Counted from the stretch's first letter, positions 18,263-27,662 are shown. The stretch: 50,817 nt of DNA from Corynebacterium sp. p3-SID1241 (GCA_025144025.1 JALXWS010000019.1:1-50817), one strand, 5' to 3'. A program made the numbers and translations. The notes: generated by a model not told the origin, from the letters alone.

Positions 18263-18332
18263 TCCACGCCCCAGTCATTTCGGGGCACCCCAGCCCCACT
18301 GCTATGATTAGCCAAGTTGCACACGCAACCCC

Positions 18333-18405
18333 GCCCCAGTAGCTCAGGGGATAGAGCACGGCTCTCCTAAAGCCGGTGTCGGTGGTTCGAATCCACTCTG
18401 GGGCA
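18333..18405 (+). tRNA. tRNA-Arg (anticodon CCT)
   Basis: A full cloverleaf can be folded: acceptor GCCCCAG/CTGGGGC, D-arm GCTC/GAGC, anticodon stem CGGCT/AGCCG with loop CTCCTAA giving anticodon CCT (reads AGG), and T-arm with TTCGAAT. The discriminator is A at 18405; the CCA end is not fully encoded (ACCG follows). A TATGATTA-like -10 is at 18303-18310. It marks the left border of the accessory island. Confidence 0.95.
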
Positions 18406-18416
18406 CCGTGTGAAGT

Positions 18417-18459
18417 CTCGAGACATCGTTCCTATGGTGTCTCGAGCTTTTTCGTTTTT
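18417..18459 (+). terminator. Terminator downstream of tRNA-Arg
   Basis: A perfect 9-base inverted repeat, ctcgagaca (18417-18425) and tgtctcgag (18438-18446), is followed by two T-runs. It starts 11 bases after the tRNA and overlaps the 3' end of the transposase-like remnant on the other strand. Confidence 0.85.
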
Positions 18460-18725
18460 GTTGTGCCCCGGGTGGCGGCGAGTGCGTTGTCTTTTTGGTT
18501 GTAGTAGACCTTTTCGGCTTCCATCTTGTAGGCGGCTAGTTGTTCCCCGGTTGCAGCTATTTTGATGATGACGTGTAAATCTCTACGTATCACGGTGAGG
18601 CGTGTTCCCGTATGTCGGCGTCCGATACAGAACCTGACTCTCTGGGCCCAACCATCGTGACTCGACAGCCTCTCCGGTTGCAGTCTTCCTGCATTGACTA
18701 CGAATAGCGTCCCGGATCTATACAA
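18432..18725 (-). pseudogene. Transposase C-terminal remnant (IS481-like)
   Basis: The minus-strand reading frame encodes up to 97 residues. Its middle, GWAQRVRFCIGRRHTGT through DLHVIIKIAATGEQLAAY to VYYNQK, resembles the C-terminal beta-rich tail that follows the DDE domain in IS481/IS3-type transposases. No catalytic domain is present upstream and no inverted-repeat ends could be identified, so this is a remnant at best. The bases between 18726 and 18973 hold no gene I can support. Confidence 0.4.
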
Positions 18726-18973
18726 AACTCATGAAGTCCCCTGCGATGTGTGAAAAGAATGGGGCTGCTGCTTGAAGCGGATCGACAAGACTTTTATATG
18801 AAGACTGAGAGGTCCCCATAAGCCAAAATTCCCTAGATCTACATAGCCTATGGTTAATGAACAACCCCAATGCGCCTTGGCTAGAATACAATTCTTTTAG
18901 AAAAATCCAACTCTCAACTTTGTTTAAAAATTCCTTATCCGGTCAACCTAATCCTTCTCCCAGTCGGAAATTT

Positions 18974-20170
18974 TCAATCCCTCTCTCCTTCAGTCACAGT
19001 GGTCAATTTACTTTCACACTCTTTCTTTCGCTGATTCAATCGTTGAATGTCATCGACAATCTCAAAGTATCGGGATATGGCTCGGGACTTAAGTCCATTC
19101 TGTATCGCCACTATGCAATTCGATTTTTTGAAGGAAAGAAAATACAGCGACAGTGCGAACAGGGCTACCAATAACAGCACACCCACCGCGAGTAACACTC
19201 CACCTATAATATTGTTTGGGATTTTTGATACTTGATAATGAAAAGCGATTAAGGCCAAAGCTACTAAAACTACAACCAGTAGCAGCCAAAAGATAAGCAA
19301 TATTATTGCAACGAAAATCTCAAGATCGCGCAATTTTCGGGGCGAACTCCTCCAGCCGATCTTAAGCAATCTAATATGATGAATTAAAATACCGGAAAGT
19401 ACAATAACTAGGAGCACTTCACAGATTAGGCTACTGTTCGGTTGTAATGACGTTTCGACTTCACCGCGGCTACTAAGTACGTGCACAGCTAAGCCCAAGA
19501 AAGATACCGGCAGGCCTAAAAGTGCACTAACCGACGCTCTCAATGTTGGAACTTTTGGCCGCTTTGCCGACGCCCAATCTGCGTCGTCTAGCTTGAGCAT
19601 TCCTATAATTGGCAAACTTAGAAATTTGTATTTATCAAACTTGGCGGAACGAATATCCTCTTCAATAGACGAAAGCTCAAGTTCAAGCTCTCCCCTATTA
19701 TCCGGCAGCACATGTTCCCAGAGAGCCGGTACAAGCACCAAAAAAATTAAGAAGACAAAATGAGGTATCCATTCTGAAGCAAACAAAAGGGCTGGGTTCT
19801 CTACCCCTATGCCCGAAAAGCTTCCCTCAAGGCCATAAAAGATCCTAACCCCACCCTGTAATTCAAAAGCTCCTGAACAACCTGCGAATAGTGGTGTATT
19901 CCGCAGCAGAGCCATCTTGCAATTGTGAGCAAGAATTCGGGCGCGTTCACTGCCCCGGTCTTCAATTATCTGAAGTACAACTGGTACCAAAGCTAGTGTT
20001 CCAATTAGCGTCGATAAATCTAGAGGATTCGAATGCCGCTCAAAAATTTCCTGAGACTTATCTTGGGGGAAAATGATCAGGAAGAATGAGTCAACGAAGA
20101 CTAAGGCCATATAAAAATATGCTGTACAAACTATGAACAACACTTCATCCAGTATTATTTTCTTTTTCAT
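18974..20170 (-). CDS. Unknown multi-pass membrane protein in island
   Basis: I recognise no family. The ATG at 20170 has GAAGGG about 8 bases upstream, giving 398 residues. Hydrophobic segments are at about 8-35, 52-72, a weaker pair in 110-160, and four in the C-terminal half, the last two closely spaced before a charged end with a probable coiled coil (EIVDDIQRLNQRKKECESKL). A hydrophilic stretch between the halves carries ELELELSSIEEDIRSAKFDKYKF. The gene is far AT-richer than its neighbours, lies between the tRNA-Arg boundary and the hsd operon, and is transcribed away from hsdM. A phage-defence role is possible only by association. Confidence 0.75.
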   Translation of the reverse strand: MKKKIILDEVLFIVCTAYFYMALVFVDSFFLIIFPQDKSQEIFERHSNPLDLSTLIGTLALVPVVLQIIEDRGSERARILAHNCKMALLRNTPLFAGCSGAFELQGGVRIFYGLEGSFSGIGVENPALLFASEWIPHFVFLIFLVLVPALWEHVLPDNRGELELELSSIEEDIRSAKFDKYKFLSLPIIGMLKLDDADWASAKRPKVPTLRASVSALLGLPVSFLGLAVHVLSSRGEVETSLQPNSSLICEVLLVIVLSGILIHHIRLLKIGWRSSPRKLRDLEIFVAIILLIFWLLLVVVLVALALIAFHYQVSKIPNNIIGGVLLAVGVLLLVALFALSLYFLSFKKSNCIVAIQNGLKSRAISRYFEIVDDIQRLNQRKKECESKLTTVTEGERD

Positions 20171-20396
20171 CTTTCTAGCCCTTCGAAACAATCAAATCCC
20201 CCCTGCCGTACCAGCACGCTTGGCGAAGCAGAGGTTTGTCTAAGTCTGCAGTAGCCCTTGGAGATCAGACTCAAAGGAATCCTTTCTGCACACTACCAAG
20301 CAGACCGACGCTAGCCCGTCCGTGAATAGCGTCGACATCAAGCGACTAAGATTAAATAGGACGTTTCCTAGCCCTAAGACAGAAAGACCCTGCATA

Positions 20397-22331
20397 GTGA
20401 GCACCGCTGAGCTAAATCAGTCCGTCGTGTGGAACACCGCCGACAAGTACCTGCGCTCCATCGTCGAGCCTGAGGACTACGGCGATTACATCTTGCCGCT
20501 GACTGTCCTACGCCGCCTCGAGTGCATCTTGGCTCCCACCAAGGACAAGGTTGTAGAACTGGCCACCAAGCTCAACGCCGAAGGAGTGAGCGAGGCCTAC
20601 CTGGATTGGGAAGTCGAGTCACAGTTCGGTCTATCCTTCTACAACACTTCGCAGCTAGACCTGACCCGCATCGCGGAGACCGACGACCACGTGCTCGACT
20701 CACTCATGGACTATGTAACCGCGTTTTCTCAGTCCGTGCGCGACATTTGGGACGCGTTCGACTTCGGGGTCAAGATGAGCACGCTTGATCAGGCTGGTCG
20801 CTTGTGGCCAGTGATTAAGCACTTTTCCACCATCGACATGTCGGTCGAAGCACTGCCGGACGCGCAGATGGGTGATCTGTTCGAGCACGTCATGTACCGC
20901 GCCTTTAATACGAAGGGCAAGGCCGCGGGTGCCTTCTACACCCCGCGTGACGCGATCCGCCTCATGGTGGACATCCTGTTTGCCTCCGATGACCTCGGCC
21001 TGACGTCCCCCGGCGCGTCGCGTACTGTCTACGACCCCACCGCGGGCACGGGTGGCATGCTGCTCGTAGCTGAGCGCGCGTTAAAGGAACTCAACCCCAA
21101 CATTGAGGTCAATCTCGCAGGCCAGGAGCTCATGCCAACCGGCTACGCCATCGGCAAGGCCGACCTGCTTATTCAAGGCGGTGAGCCGGACGCAATCCGC
21201 CACGGTGACACCTTGCTCACTGACTTGTACGAGGGCGAGCAGTTCGAGTACATCCTCTCCAACCCGCCGTTTGGCTCCGACTGGTCTGTGCAGCAGTCCG
21301 CAGTCAAAGAGCAGGCCAAGGTACCTGGCTCCCGCTTTAGCCATGGCCTTCCTACCAAGAGCGATGGCCAGATGCTGTTTTTGGCACACGTGGCCGCCAA
21401 ACTCATGCCCGCAGGTGAGAACGGGTCCGGTGGTCGTGGCGCGGTGGTATCCAACGGCTCACCACTGTTTACTGGCAGCCCCGGGTCAGGCCCTGACCAG
21501 ATCCGCGCGTGGCTACTAGAAAGCGACCTGGTGGACGCAATTATCCAGCTGCCCACCAACATGTTCTACGGCACAGGCATTTCCACCTATGTGTGGATTC
21601 TAGACACCAACAAGGAAGACCACCGTAAAGGCTTTGTGCAGCTTATCGACGCCTCCGAGTGCTGGTCTGTCCCAGACAAGGGTCTGGGCGATAAGCGCCG
21701 CGAGATGCGCGACGCCAACCGAAACAAGGTGCTGCGAGCCTACAGCGACTTTGCCGATAGCGAGATGTCCAAGATCCTCACTCCAGACGATTTAGGTTTC
21801 CGAGATGTGAAGGTCACCAAGCAGGCTCGCCTGGGAGTCCACGTCACCGACGAAGCAATTGCTGAAGTACTAGCGCACAAGCATGCCGTGGATGCACACG
21901 CCGACGTTGTGCGTGCGGTGGCTGACACTTCGTACAACGACCTGCCGGACGCGCTCAAGGCCGCGGCCAAGGAGCATGGCGTGAAGATGCCCGCCACTCT
22001 TATCGACGCCATCTCCAAGGCCATCGCCGTCCCCGCCCCAGACGCAGAGCCAGCAGTAGACCGCAAGGGAAACCCGGTAATTGACCCGTCGTTCACCATG
22101 ACCGAGCGCGTGCCGCTTACCGAGGACATCGACGAGCACATGCAACGTGAGGTGCTCCCATTCGCACCCGATGTCACCTGGGATGCAGACAAAGCCGTAA
22201 TCGGCTACGAGATCCCGTTTAAACGCGTGTTCTACAAGCCTGAACCCGTACGCTCACTAGCCGAAATCGACGCCGACGTAGCCGAGGTCATGGGCCGACT
22301 CATGGAGAAGTTCGGGCAGGTGAGGAAGTAA
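20397..22331 (+). CDS. hsdM: Type I restriction-modification methyltransferase subunit HsdM
   Basis: N6-adenine DNA methyltransferase subunit of a type I system; with HsdS it methylates the bipartite target, and with HsdR forms the restriction complex. I chose the GTG at 20397 (644 residues), since the family N-terminus (AELNQSVVWNTADKYLRS) begins there; an ORF start 25 codons earlier adds unrelated sequence. The HsdM_N helical domain covers about 1-150. SAM motif I is Y212-D-P-T-A-G-T-G-G, and catalytic motif IV is N289-P-P-F. It overlaps hsdS by one base (TAATG), so translation is coupled. Confidence 0.95.
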   Translation: MSTAELNQSVVWNTADKYLRSIVEPEDYGDYILPLTVLRRLECILAPTKDKVVELATKLNAEGVSEAYLDWEVESQFGLSFYNTSQLDLTRIAETDDHVLDSLMDYVTAFSQSVRDIWDAFDFGVKMSTLDQAGRLWPVIKHFSTIDMSVEALPDAQMGDLFEHVMYRAFNTKGKAAGAFYTPRDAIRLMVDILFASDDLGLTSPGASRTVYDPTAGTGGMLLVAERALKELNPNIEVNLAGQELMPTGYAIGKADLLIQGGEPDAIRHGDTLLTDLYEGEQFEYILSNPPFGSDWSVQQSAVKEQAKVPGSRFSHGLPTKSDGQMLFLAHVAAKLMPAGENGSGGRGAVVSNGSPLFTGSPGSGPDQIRAWLLESDLVDAIIQLPTNMFYGTGISTYVWILDTNKEDHRKGFVQLIDASECWSVPDKGLGDKRREMRDANRNKVLRAYSDFADSEMSKILTPDDLGFRDVKVTKQARLGVHVTDEAIAEVLAHKHAVDAHADVVRAVADTSYNDLPDALKAAAKEHGVKMPATLIDAISKAIAVPAPDAEPAVDRKGNPVIDPSFTMTERVPLTEDIDEHMQREVLPFAPDVTWDADKAVIGYEIPFKRVFYKPEPVRSLAEIDADVAEVMGRLMEKFGQVRK

Positions 22332-23524
22332 TGAATAGCCCCTTTTCCTATTCGAGAGTTGACCTCCCTGAGGGATGGCATAAAAGAAGACTCGGTTCAC
22401 TTTTGCAGTTCCGAAACGGTCAAGAGATTTCACGCACAGATAATGACTTTGAAAGCTACCCCGTTTTTGGCTCAGGCGGCGAGTTTAAACGGACAAATCA
22501 GTACTTGTTTGATGGCCCCTCCATTCTTTTCGGAAGAAAAGGAACCATTGACAAGCCTTTGCTCGTAGATGGACGCTTTTGGACTGTTGACACAATGTTC
22601 TATACAGTCCCTGGGCCGGACGTGGATCCCCGATTTGTTCATTACTGGGCATTGATCGCTCCATTATCAGTGCTTTCGACAAACACGGCAGTCCCTAGTA
22701 TGACTTCAACCGACCTAGCGCAGTTGTACTTGGCTGTTCCCCCACTCCCCACCCAGCGAGCCATCGCTGACTACCTCGACCGCGAGACCGCTGAGATCGA
22801 CGGTATGCGCGCCGACTTGGACGAGATGGAACGCTTGCTGGAGGAACGGCGTGTGTCAATAATTCAGCGTCACGTACTTCCAGAGAATGGAACCTACACA
22901 CGCATCAAGCTGGTTGCTGATGTGTCTTTGGGAAAGACGGTTCAGAAGACTCAAAAGGACACGTCGGAGGTACAACGCAACTATGTGCGTGCTGCACACA
23001 TTCAGCCCCATGGCCGCTTAATACTCGATGATCAGCCAATGTGGTTTACCCCTAATGAATTGAAACAATTAACTCTCGAAGAAGGTGACGTTCTGGTGGT
23101 TGAAGGCGGGGCCGGATATGGACGCTCCACGTATCTTCATGAGGATCTTCCCGAATGGGGGTTCCAGAACCATGTAATTAGGATTCGGCCTTTGGACGGT
23201 ACGAATGGTCGATTCATCGACTACACGATTCGCGCACACTATGGCGCGGGGCTGATCGACATTTTGGCGGATGGTGCAACCATTCCAGGCTTATCTTCTG
23301 ATAAAGCCCGCGAGCTGCCAATTCTTGACATCTCTAATGCCGAACAACGCCGTATCGCTGACGAGATTGACCGCGAAACCGCTGAGATCGACTCAATGCT
23401 GTCGGACATCACGAAGTTGCGGGACTTGCTTGCTGAGCGTCGCGCAGCGCTGATTTCTGCGGCGGTATCTGGCCAGATTGATATCCCTGTCTCCCCTACC
23501 CACAAGGACGAAGCTCATGCCTAA
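22331..23524 (+). CDS. hsdS: Type I specificity subunit HsdS
   Basis: Target-recognition subunit that sets the bipartite recognition sequence and holds two HsdM copies. In 397 residues it has the standard layout: target-recognition domain 1 (about 1-140), a conserved helical spacer (DRETAEIDGM...LLEERR, about 150-180), target-recognition domain 2 (about 185-335), and a second spacer copy (DRETAEIDSM...LLAERR) at the end. The spacer copies share a 24-base DNA repeat with one mismatch. The recognition domains are AT-richer than the spacers, as expected for exchangeable cassettes. It overlaps hsdR by 8 bases. Specificity cannot be predicted from sequence alone. Confidence 0.94.
   Translation: MNSPFSYSRVDLPEGWHKRRLGSLLQFRNGQEISRTDNDFESYPVFGSGGEFKRTNQYLFDGPSILFGRKGTIDKPLLVDGRFWTVDTMFYTVPGPDVDPRFVHYWALIAPLSVLSTNTAVPSMTSTDLAQLYLAVPPLPTQRAIADYLDRETAEIDGMRADLDEMERLLEERRVSIIQRHVLPENGTYTRIKLVADVSLGKTVQKTQKDTSEVQRNYVRAAHIQPHGRLILDDQPMWFTPNELKQLTLEEGDVLVVEGGAGYGRSTYLHEDLPEWGFQNHVIRIRPLDGTNGRFIDYTIRAHYGAGLIDILADGATIPGLSSDKARELPILDISNAEQRRIADEIDRETAEIDSMLSDITKLRDLLAERRAALISAAVSGQIDIPVSPTHKDEAHA
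22778..22801 (+). repeat. hsdS spacer repeat, copy 1
   Basis: This 24-base stretch encoding DRETAEID is repeated at 23369-23392 with one mismatch (gag versus gaa for Glu). It lies between the two target-recognition domains and could serve as a recombination point for swapping them. Confidence 0.85.
23369..23392 (+). repeat. hsdS spacer repeat, copy 2
   Basis: Second copy of the 24-base DRETAEID repeat, 591 bases after the first and after target-recognition domain 2. Confidence 0.85.
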
Positions 23525-26500
23525 ACGTGATATTATGCGCGAAGAGCGCCTGGAAGAGACCATCTGCGAGTCGCTGCAAGCCAGCGGCTGGATCTATGAG
23601 CCCGGGATGAAGGACACAGGCTGGAATCCGCGTCTTGGCCTGTTTCCTGCAGACGTGCTGCACTGGCTGGAGACCCAGTACCCCGAGGACTACGCCAAGG
23701 CCGTACCGCAAGACGCGACCGAAGCAACGCGGGAGAACGCGCAGAATTTACTGCTGGAATATGTCGCCAAGCGGCTAGAGTCCGCAACCCGTAAGGACGC
23801 CCAAACCGGGCGCATCCGCGGTGGTTTGTTGGGAACGCTGCGCGAGGGTTTTAAGTACGCGCAGACTAACGCGCGCTCAGCAACCTTTGGTCCCATGGTG
23901 GCATTCCCACCGGCGAACCCACTGAGCGTAACTGCAGCCAAGCGTGCGGAAGAGAACCGTCTGCGTATCATTCGCCAGGTGCATTTCGAGCCCGGCAGTA
24001 ACAAGACGCTCGATCTCGTTGCTACGGTCAACGGAATTCCAGTCGCCACGTTCGAGCTAAAGACGGACAACACCCAATCCGTGGCCCAGGCAATGAACCA
24101 ATATCGCAGCGAACAACGCAAACCTTCGCAAAAACGCCGGGTACTGCAGCCAGGCCGCGCGCTTGTCCACTTCGCAGTCTCGAATGACGAGGTCTACATG
24201 ACCACAGTGCTCAAAGGCGAGAAAACTGACTTCCTTCCGTTTAACCAAGGTCATGACGGAGCAGGCGGTAACCCGCCAATTGCCGGTAAGTCCGCGACCT
24301 CCTACCTGTGGGAACAGGTATTGCAGCCTCGGCTGCTTCTGCGTATCTTGAGCGACTTCGCTGTGTGGGAGCCGGATTCTAAGTCCAAGCGCGGTACTCA
24401 AGGCAAGCTTATTTTCCCGCGTTTCCACCAGCTACGTGCGGTGGAGCGGGTGACAACCGACGTCGCCAAGCGCGGCGCAGGCGGCCGCTACCTAATCGAG
24501 CACTCCGCAGGCTCTGGCAAGACCAAGACAATTGCGTGGCTGGCCCATCGTTTGATTAGGCAGGTAGCCCAGGACGGCACCAAGACCTTTGATTCCGTCA
24601 TCGTCGTTACTGACCGCACTGCGCTAGATACTAATATCCGTCAAGACATGCAGGCGCTCGCCGCTTCACGCGGCCTGGTGGTCTCCGTGGGTGAAAATTC
24701 CGGCTCGAAGTCACCCCAGCTGCAGCAAGCGTTGGTTGAGGGCGGCCACATCATTACCTGTACGTTGCAGACATTCCCGTATGTGCTCTCACTCCTTGAT
24801 AGTGACCCGGATATTCAAGGACGTAACTGGTGTGTGATTGCCGATGAAGCTCACTCCTCACAAACCGGTTCCTCCGCCTCAGCGCTGCGTGAACTGCTGG
24901 CAGAAGTCGATGTGGATGAGACCGAGGAATTCACCGCCGATGACTTGCTTGAGCTGCGCCAGGAAGCAGTAGCTAATGCTTCCAATATGACATTCGTGGC
25001 GTTTACTGCCACCCCTAAGGGAAAGACCCTGCGCCTATTCGGTTCTCAGACCCCGGATGGCCACTACGTCGCCTTCGACACGTATCCCATGGGCCAAGCT
25101 ATTGCCGAGAACTTCATCATGGACGTGCTCACCAACTACTCCACCTACACCATGTGGGCGGAAGTCCGCGATGAATTGGGCCGAACCGAGGAAGTAGACC
25201 AATCCGCCGCAGTCACGGACATGGTGCGCTTTGTCCGCCTGCATCCGACCTCCATTGCCCAAAAGGTAGAGGTGGTTGTAGAGCACTTCCGCCGCAATGT
25301 TGCCCACCACCTTGATGGCCAGGCCCGTGCCATGGTGGTGACCTCTTCGCGCAAGGCAGCGGTGCACTGGTCCCGCGAAATGAACCGCTACATCACCGCA
25401 AAGGGCTACGGGTTCCACTCGCTGGTGGCGTTCTCCGATTCCGTAAGCATGGAAGACGAGCCGGAACCAGTGACCGAGGTAAGTCTCAACGGCGAGTCCG
25501 ACGTGGAACGCGCGTTTAAAGACGACGACCTGTCCTACCGCGTACTCATCGTGGCGAATAAGTTCCAAACCGGTTTCAACGAGCCGCGTCTGTGCGCGAT
25601 GTACGTGGACAAGCACCTCTCTGGTGTGGCAACGGTACAAACTCTGTCTCGCTTGAACCGAATCTATCCGAAGAAGCCCGCTCCGATGGTGGTCGATTTC
25701 GTCAACGATCCCGAGCTCATTGAGGCTGATTTCAAGCGCTACTACCAAGGCGCTTCGATCGATACCGACGTTGACCCAAACTCACTGCACACGCTTGCCG
25801 ACGAACTCGATACCGCCGGTTATTACGATCCCGACGAGATGAACAGGGTCGCCGAAGCCTACATGGCCGGCGAAGATTCGGAGAAATTACGCGGTGCCGC
25901 TGACGCCATCCTTAGCCGTTGGCGCGCCGACCGCAAGTCAACTGACAAGGACTCCGTCGAGCACGCCAAGGACTTCAAGGCTCACGTACTGAAGTATCGG
26001 CACGCCTATGAGTTCCTCTCGCAGATCATTGCTTACGCCGATGCCGACGTATCTCGCCGCGCCATGCTGTGCAGCGTTCTGGAGCCGAATCTGCACGTCA
26101 CAGAGAACGTCGAGGACGAAGATTTCCTCACTGGTGTCACGTTGGCTGGCGTTGCCATTGCCCAAGGCGAAGTCGAGGAAGATCACCGGGTTTCCGATAC
26201 TGAACCGGAGCCGCTCAAAGTACCGGAGTTCACAGTCCGCCTCGGCGAGCCCCAAAATCCGTTGCGCAGTGCCTTCGATGAAGCGGTTGAGAAGGTCAAT
26301 GACCTATTTTCACTCGCCGGCGTCGACGTCGATAGCAGCGAAACCGGACAGATGATTGTTGCCGCATGGGGAACCCTCTCCAAGCAGCCGGTTGCGGTAA
26401 AGCTCGGCAAGGAAAATACCAAGCAGCAGCTAAAGCGCTCCAAGAAGTTCAAGACCGAAGCCACGCGTGCGATCTTTAGCGGCATTGAACAGCGCAAGCA

Positions 26501-26609
26501 GCGCGATGCTCTGGTATCCAGCGACCGCAACGTCCTCGAGAGCCTGGTCGAGGCCTTGGCTAACATCATGGCGTCGGCGAACGAAACTGGGCAGCTAGAA
26601 GAAGGCTAA
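23517..26609 (+). CDS. hsdR: Type I restriction subunit HsdR
   Basis: Motor and nuclease subunit that translocates and cleaves unmodified DNA. The ATG at 23517 has AAGGA about 9 bases upstream and lies inside the end of hsdS, giving 1,030 residues. The N-terminal PD-(D/E)xK nuclease shows D166 and E180-L-K182. The translocase has Walker A in SAGSGKT (330-336) and D443-E-A-H446, then SAT-like TATPKG and a motif VI region (TVQTLSRLNRIYPKK). A helical C-terminal domain contacts the methylase. The gene is intact with no frameshift, so the system may be functional. Composition is near that of the core genome. Confidence 0.95.
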   Translation: MPKRDIMREERLEETICESLQASGWIYEPGMKDTGWNPRLGLFPADVLHWLETQYPEDYAKAVPQDATEATRENAQNLLLEYVAKRLESATRKDAQTGRIRGGLLGTLREGFKYAQTNARSATFGPMVAFPPANPLSVTAAKRAEENRLRIIRQVHFEPGSNKTLDLVATVNGIPVATFELKTDNTQSVAQAMNQYRSEQRKPSQKRRVLQPGRALVHFAVSNDEVYMTTVLKGEKTDFLPFNQGHDGAGGNPPIAGKSATSYLWEQVLQPRLLLRILSDFAVWEPDSKSKRGTQGKLIFPRFHQLRAVERVTTDVAKRGAGGRYLIEHSAGSGKTKTIAWLAHRLIRQVAQDGTKTFDSVIVVTDRTALDTNIRQDMQALAASRGLVVSVGENSGSKSPQLQQALVEGGHIITCTLQTFPYVLSLLDSDPDIQGRNWCVIADEAHSSQTGSSASALRELLAEVDVDETEEFTADDLLELRQEAVANASNMTFVAFTATPKGKTLRLFGSQTPDGHYVAFDTYPMGQAIAENFIMDVLTNYSTYTMWAEVRDELGRTEEVDQSAAVTDMVRFVRLHPTSIAQKVEVVVEHFRRNVAHHLDGQARAMVVTSSRKAAVHWSREMNRYITAKGYGFHSLVAFSDSVSMEDEPEPVTEVSLNGESDVERAFKDDDLSYRVLIVANKFQTGFNEPRLCAMYVDKHLSGVATVQTLSRLNRIYPKKPAPMVVDFVNDPELIEADFKRYYQGASIDTDVDPNSLHTLADELDTAGYYDPDEMNRVAEAYMAGEDSEKLRGAADAILSRWRADRKSTDKDSVEHAKDFKAHVLKYRHAYEFLSQIIAYADADVSRRAMLCSVLEPNLHVTENVEDEDFLTGVTLAGVAIAQGEVEEDHRVSDTEPEPLKVPEFTVRLGEPQNPLRSAFDEAVEKVNDLFSLAGVDVDSSETGQMIVAAWGTLSKQPVAVKLGKENTKQQLKRSKKFKTEATRAIFSGIEQRKQRDALVSSDRNVLESLVEALANIMASANETGQLEEG

Positions 26610-26988
26610 TAGAAGGAGTGGCCCTGCGGAAGTATCCAAGCGTGAACTTTCAGCCGGGCCGGTCGCCTTTCAAGCGTCAAAGCCAGTCTACTGATTCATC
26701 CCTCCGAAGACGTCGATGTTGCTGGAGGCTTCATCTATTTAAGCGATCCGCGCTCTGCAGCATCGTCCTGACCCGCAGCATTGCGTACTTGCAGAGCACC
26801 GACAAACCCCAAAGCTAGGAATGCGGACGCAGCAAGAAGGGAGTAGACATCGGCGTCAGTATGGTTGCTGGCAGTGCTACACCGTGCCGCCCCCGAGGCC
26901 GACGGAAAGAACCGCGAGATCTACCCAGCCTCGCCGAGTAACCGCTTCGTCCTTTTAAGTGTCAGCCTCACTCATCGTTGGATATTTG
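26610..26988 (-). other. Decayed non-coding stretch after hsdR
   Basis: No intact gene. On the minus strand one frame gives a hydrophobic segment (YSLLAASAFLALGFVGALQV) ending at a tag complementary to about 26738-26740, interrupted upstream by a stop near 26917. This may be the tail of a decayed membrane protein, but I cannot name it. Confidence 0.35.
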
Positions 26989-27423
26989 CTATTGCCGAGA
27001 CTTCGCTTCTTTGGTCTCGCTAATGGCATTGCCAAGCGCTGCAATGAATGCAATTAGGCCCACCGTGATGAGAATGTGTCCAAGACCAGCGATACCAGAA
27101 ATCATTGCAGAGGACTCCTCCCCTAGTACGGTCAGACATCCGTGCCAGATCATGACACCAACGGTAACGACCACACCGACGTTATAGAGCCAGAAGAACG
27201 CATTGAACTGACCTCGACTGCGCGACAGGCCGAAGACCTTCTCCAATACCAAAAAGATAAGACTCGTCATGAAACCGAGCGCTAGCAAGTGAGTGTGCGC
27301 CACGCTTAGCTGAGTGAACTCGCCCGCGGGGAAATCGTTGGCACGCGTGAATTCACGATAGAACACGCCAGCGCCCAAGCCCAACACGAGGTAGAAAATA
27401 GATGCCCAATACAAAGCTTTCAT
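26989..27423 (-). CDS. DUF2871-type four-helix membrane protein
   Basis: Small integral membrane protein of 144 residues with four hydrophobic helices. The sequence VAHTHLLALGFM in the second helix contains a conserved His pair, and a further His lies in IWHGCLTV; this fits the DUF2871 family, whose function is unknown. The ATG at 27423 has GGAG 7 bases upstream; two upstream starts would place the ribosome site too close. It diverges from the PH/SHOCT-like gene across about 240 bases that contain a palindrome at 27541-27556. Confidence 0.8.
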   Translation of the reverse strand: MKALYWASIFYLVLGLGAGVFYREFTRANDFPAGEFTQLSVAHTHLLALGFMTSLIFLVLEKVFGLSRSRGQFNAFFWLYNVGVVVTVGVMIWHGCLTVLGEESSAMISGIAGLGHILITVGLIAFIAALGNAISETKEAKSRQ

Positions 27424-27540
27424 GGTCATTCTCCTTCCCAACCGCTGCCACGGCTGGATTAGCGATGGATCAAATACTCTAAGGACTCATCTTTTTACAT
27501 TCATCCCCGTTTTGAATCACAGGGCTGGTTGAAGCTGCAA

Positions 27541-27556
27541 TCAACCAGTCGGTTGA
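27541..27556. promoter_or_regulatory. Candidate operator palindrome
   Basis: TCAACC-AGTC-GGTTGA is a perfect 6+6 inverted repeat, and AGTC-GGTT-GACT nests in it. The size and symmetry fit a TetR-type or similar dimeric repressor. It lies between two divergent genes; no regulator gene is visible beside it. Confidence 0.4.
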
Positions 27557-27662
27557 CTGTTTGCTCAGACAGATAAAGATTCATCGCCTATTTCGGAAAT
27601 GATTGAAGCCAAAATCCTCACTAACGCAACTGAATCATCAGCCAATCGAGTATTCTGGCTGT

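Noticed and set aside
18857..19174. 105-residue plus-strand ORF opposite the membrane protein
   Set aside because: It starts in non-coding AT-rich sequence and continues antisense to the 18974-20170 gene, without a ribosome site or domain.
26618..26818. 66-residue ORF after hsdR
   Set aside because: The GTG start overlaps the AAGGAG that would be its ribosome site, and the translation is Arg/Ser/Cys-rich without family features.
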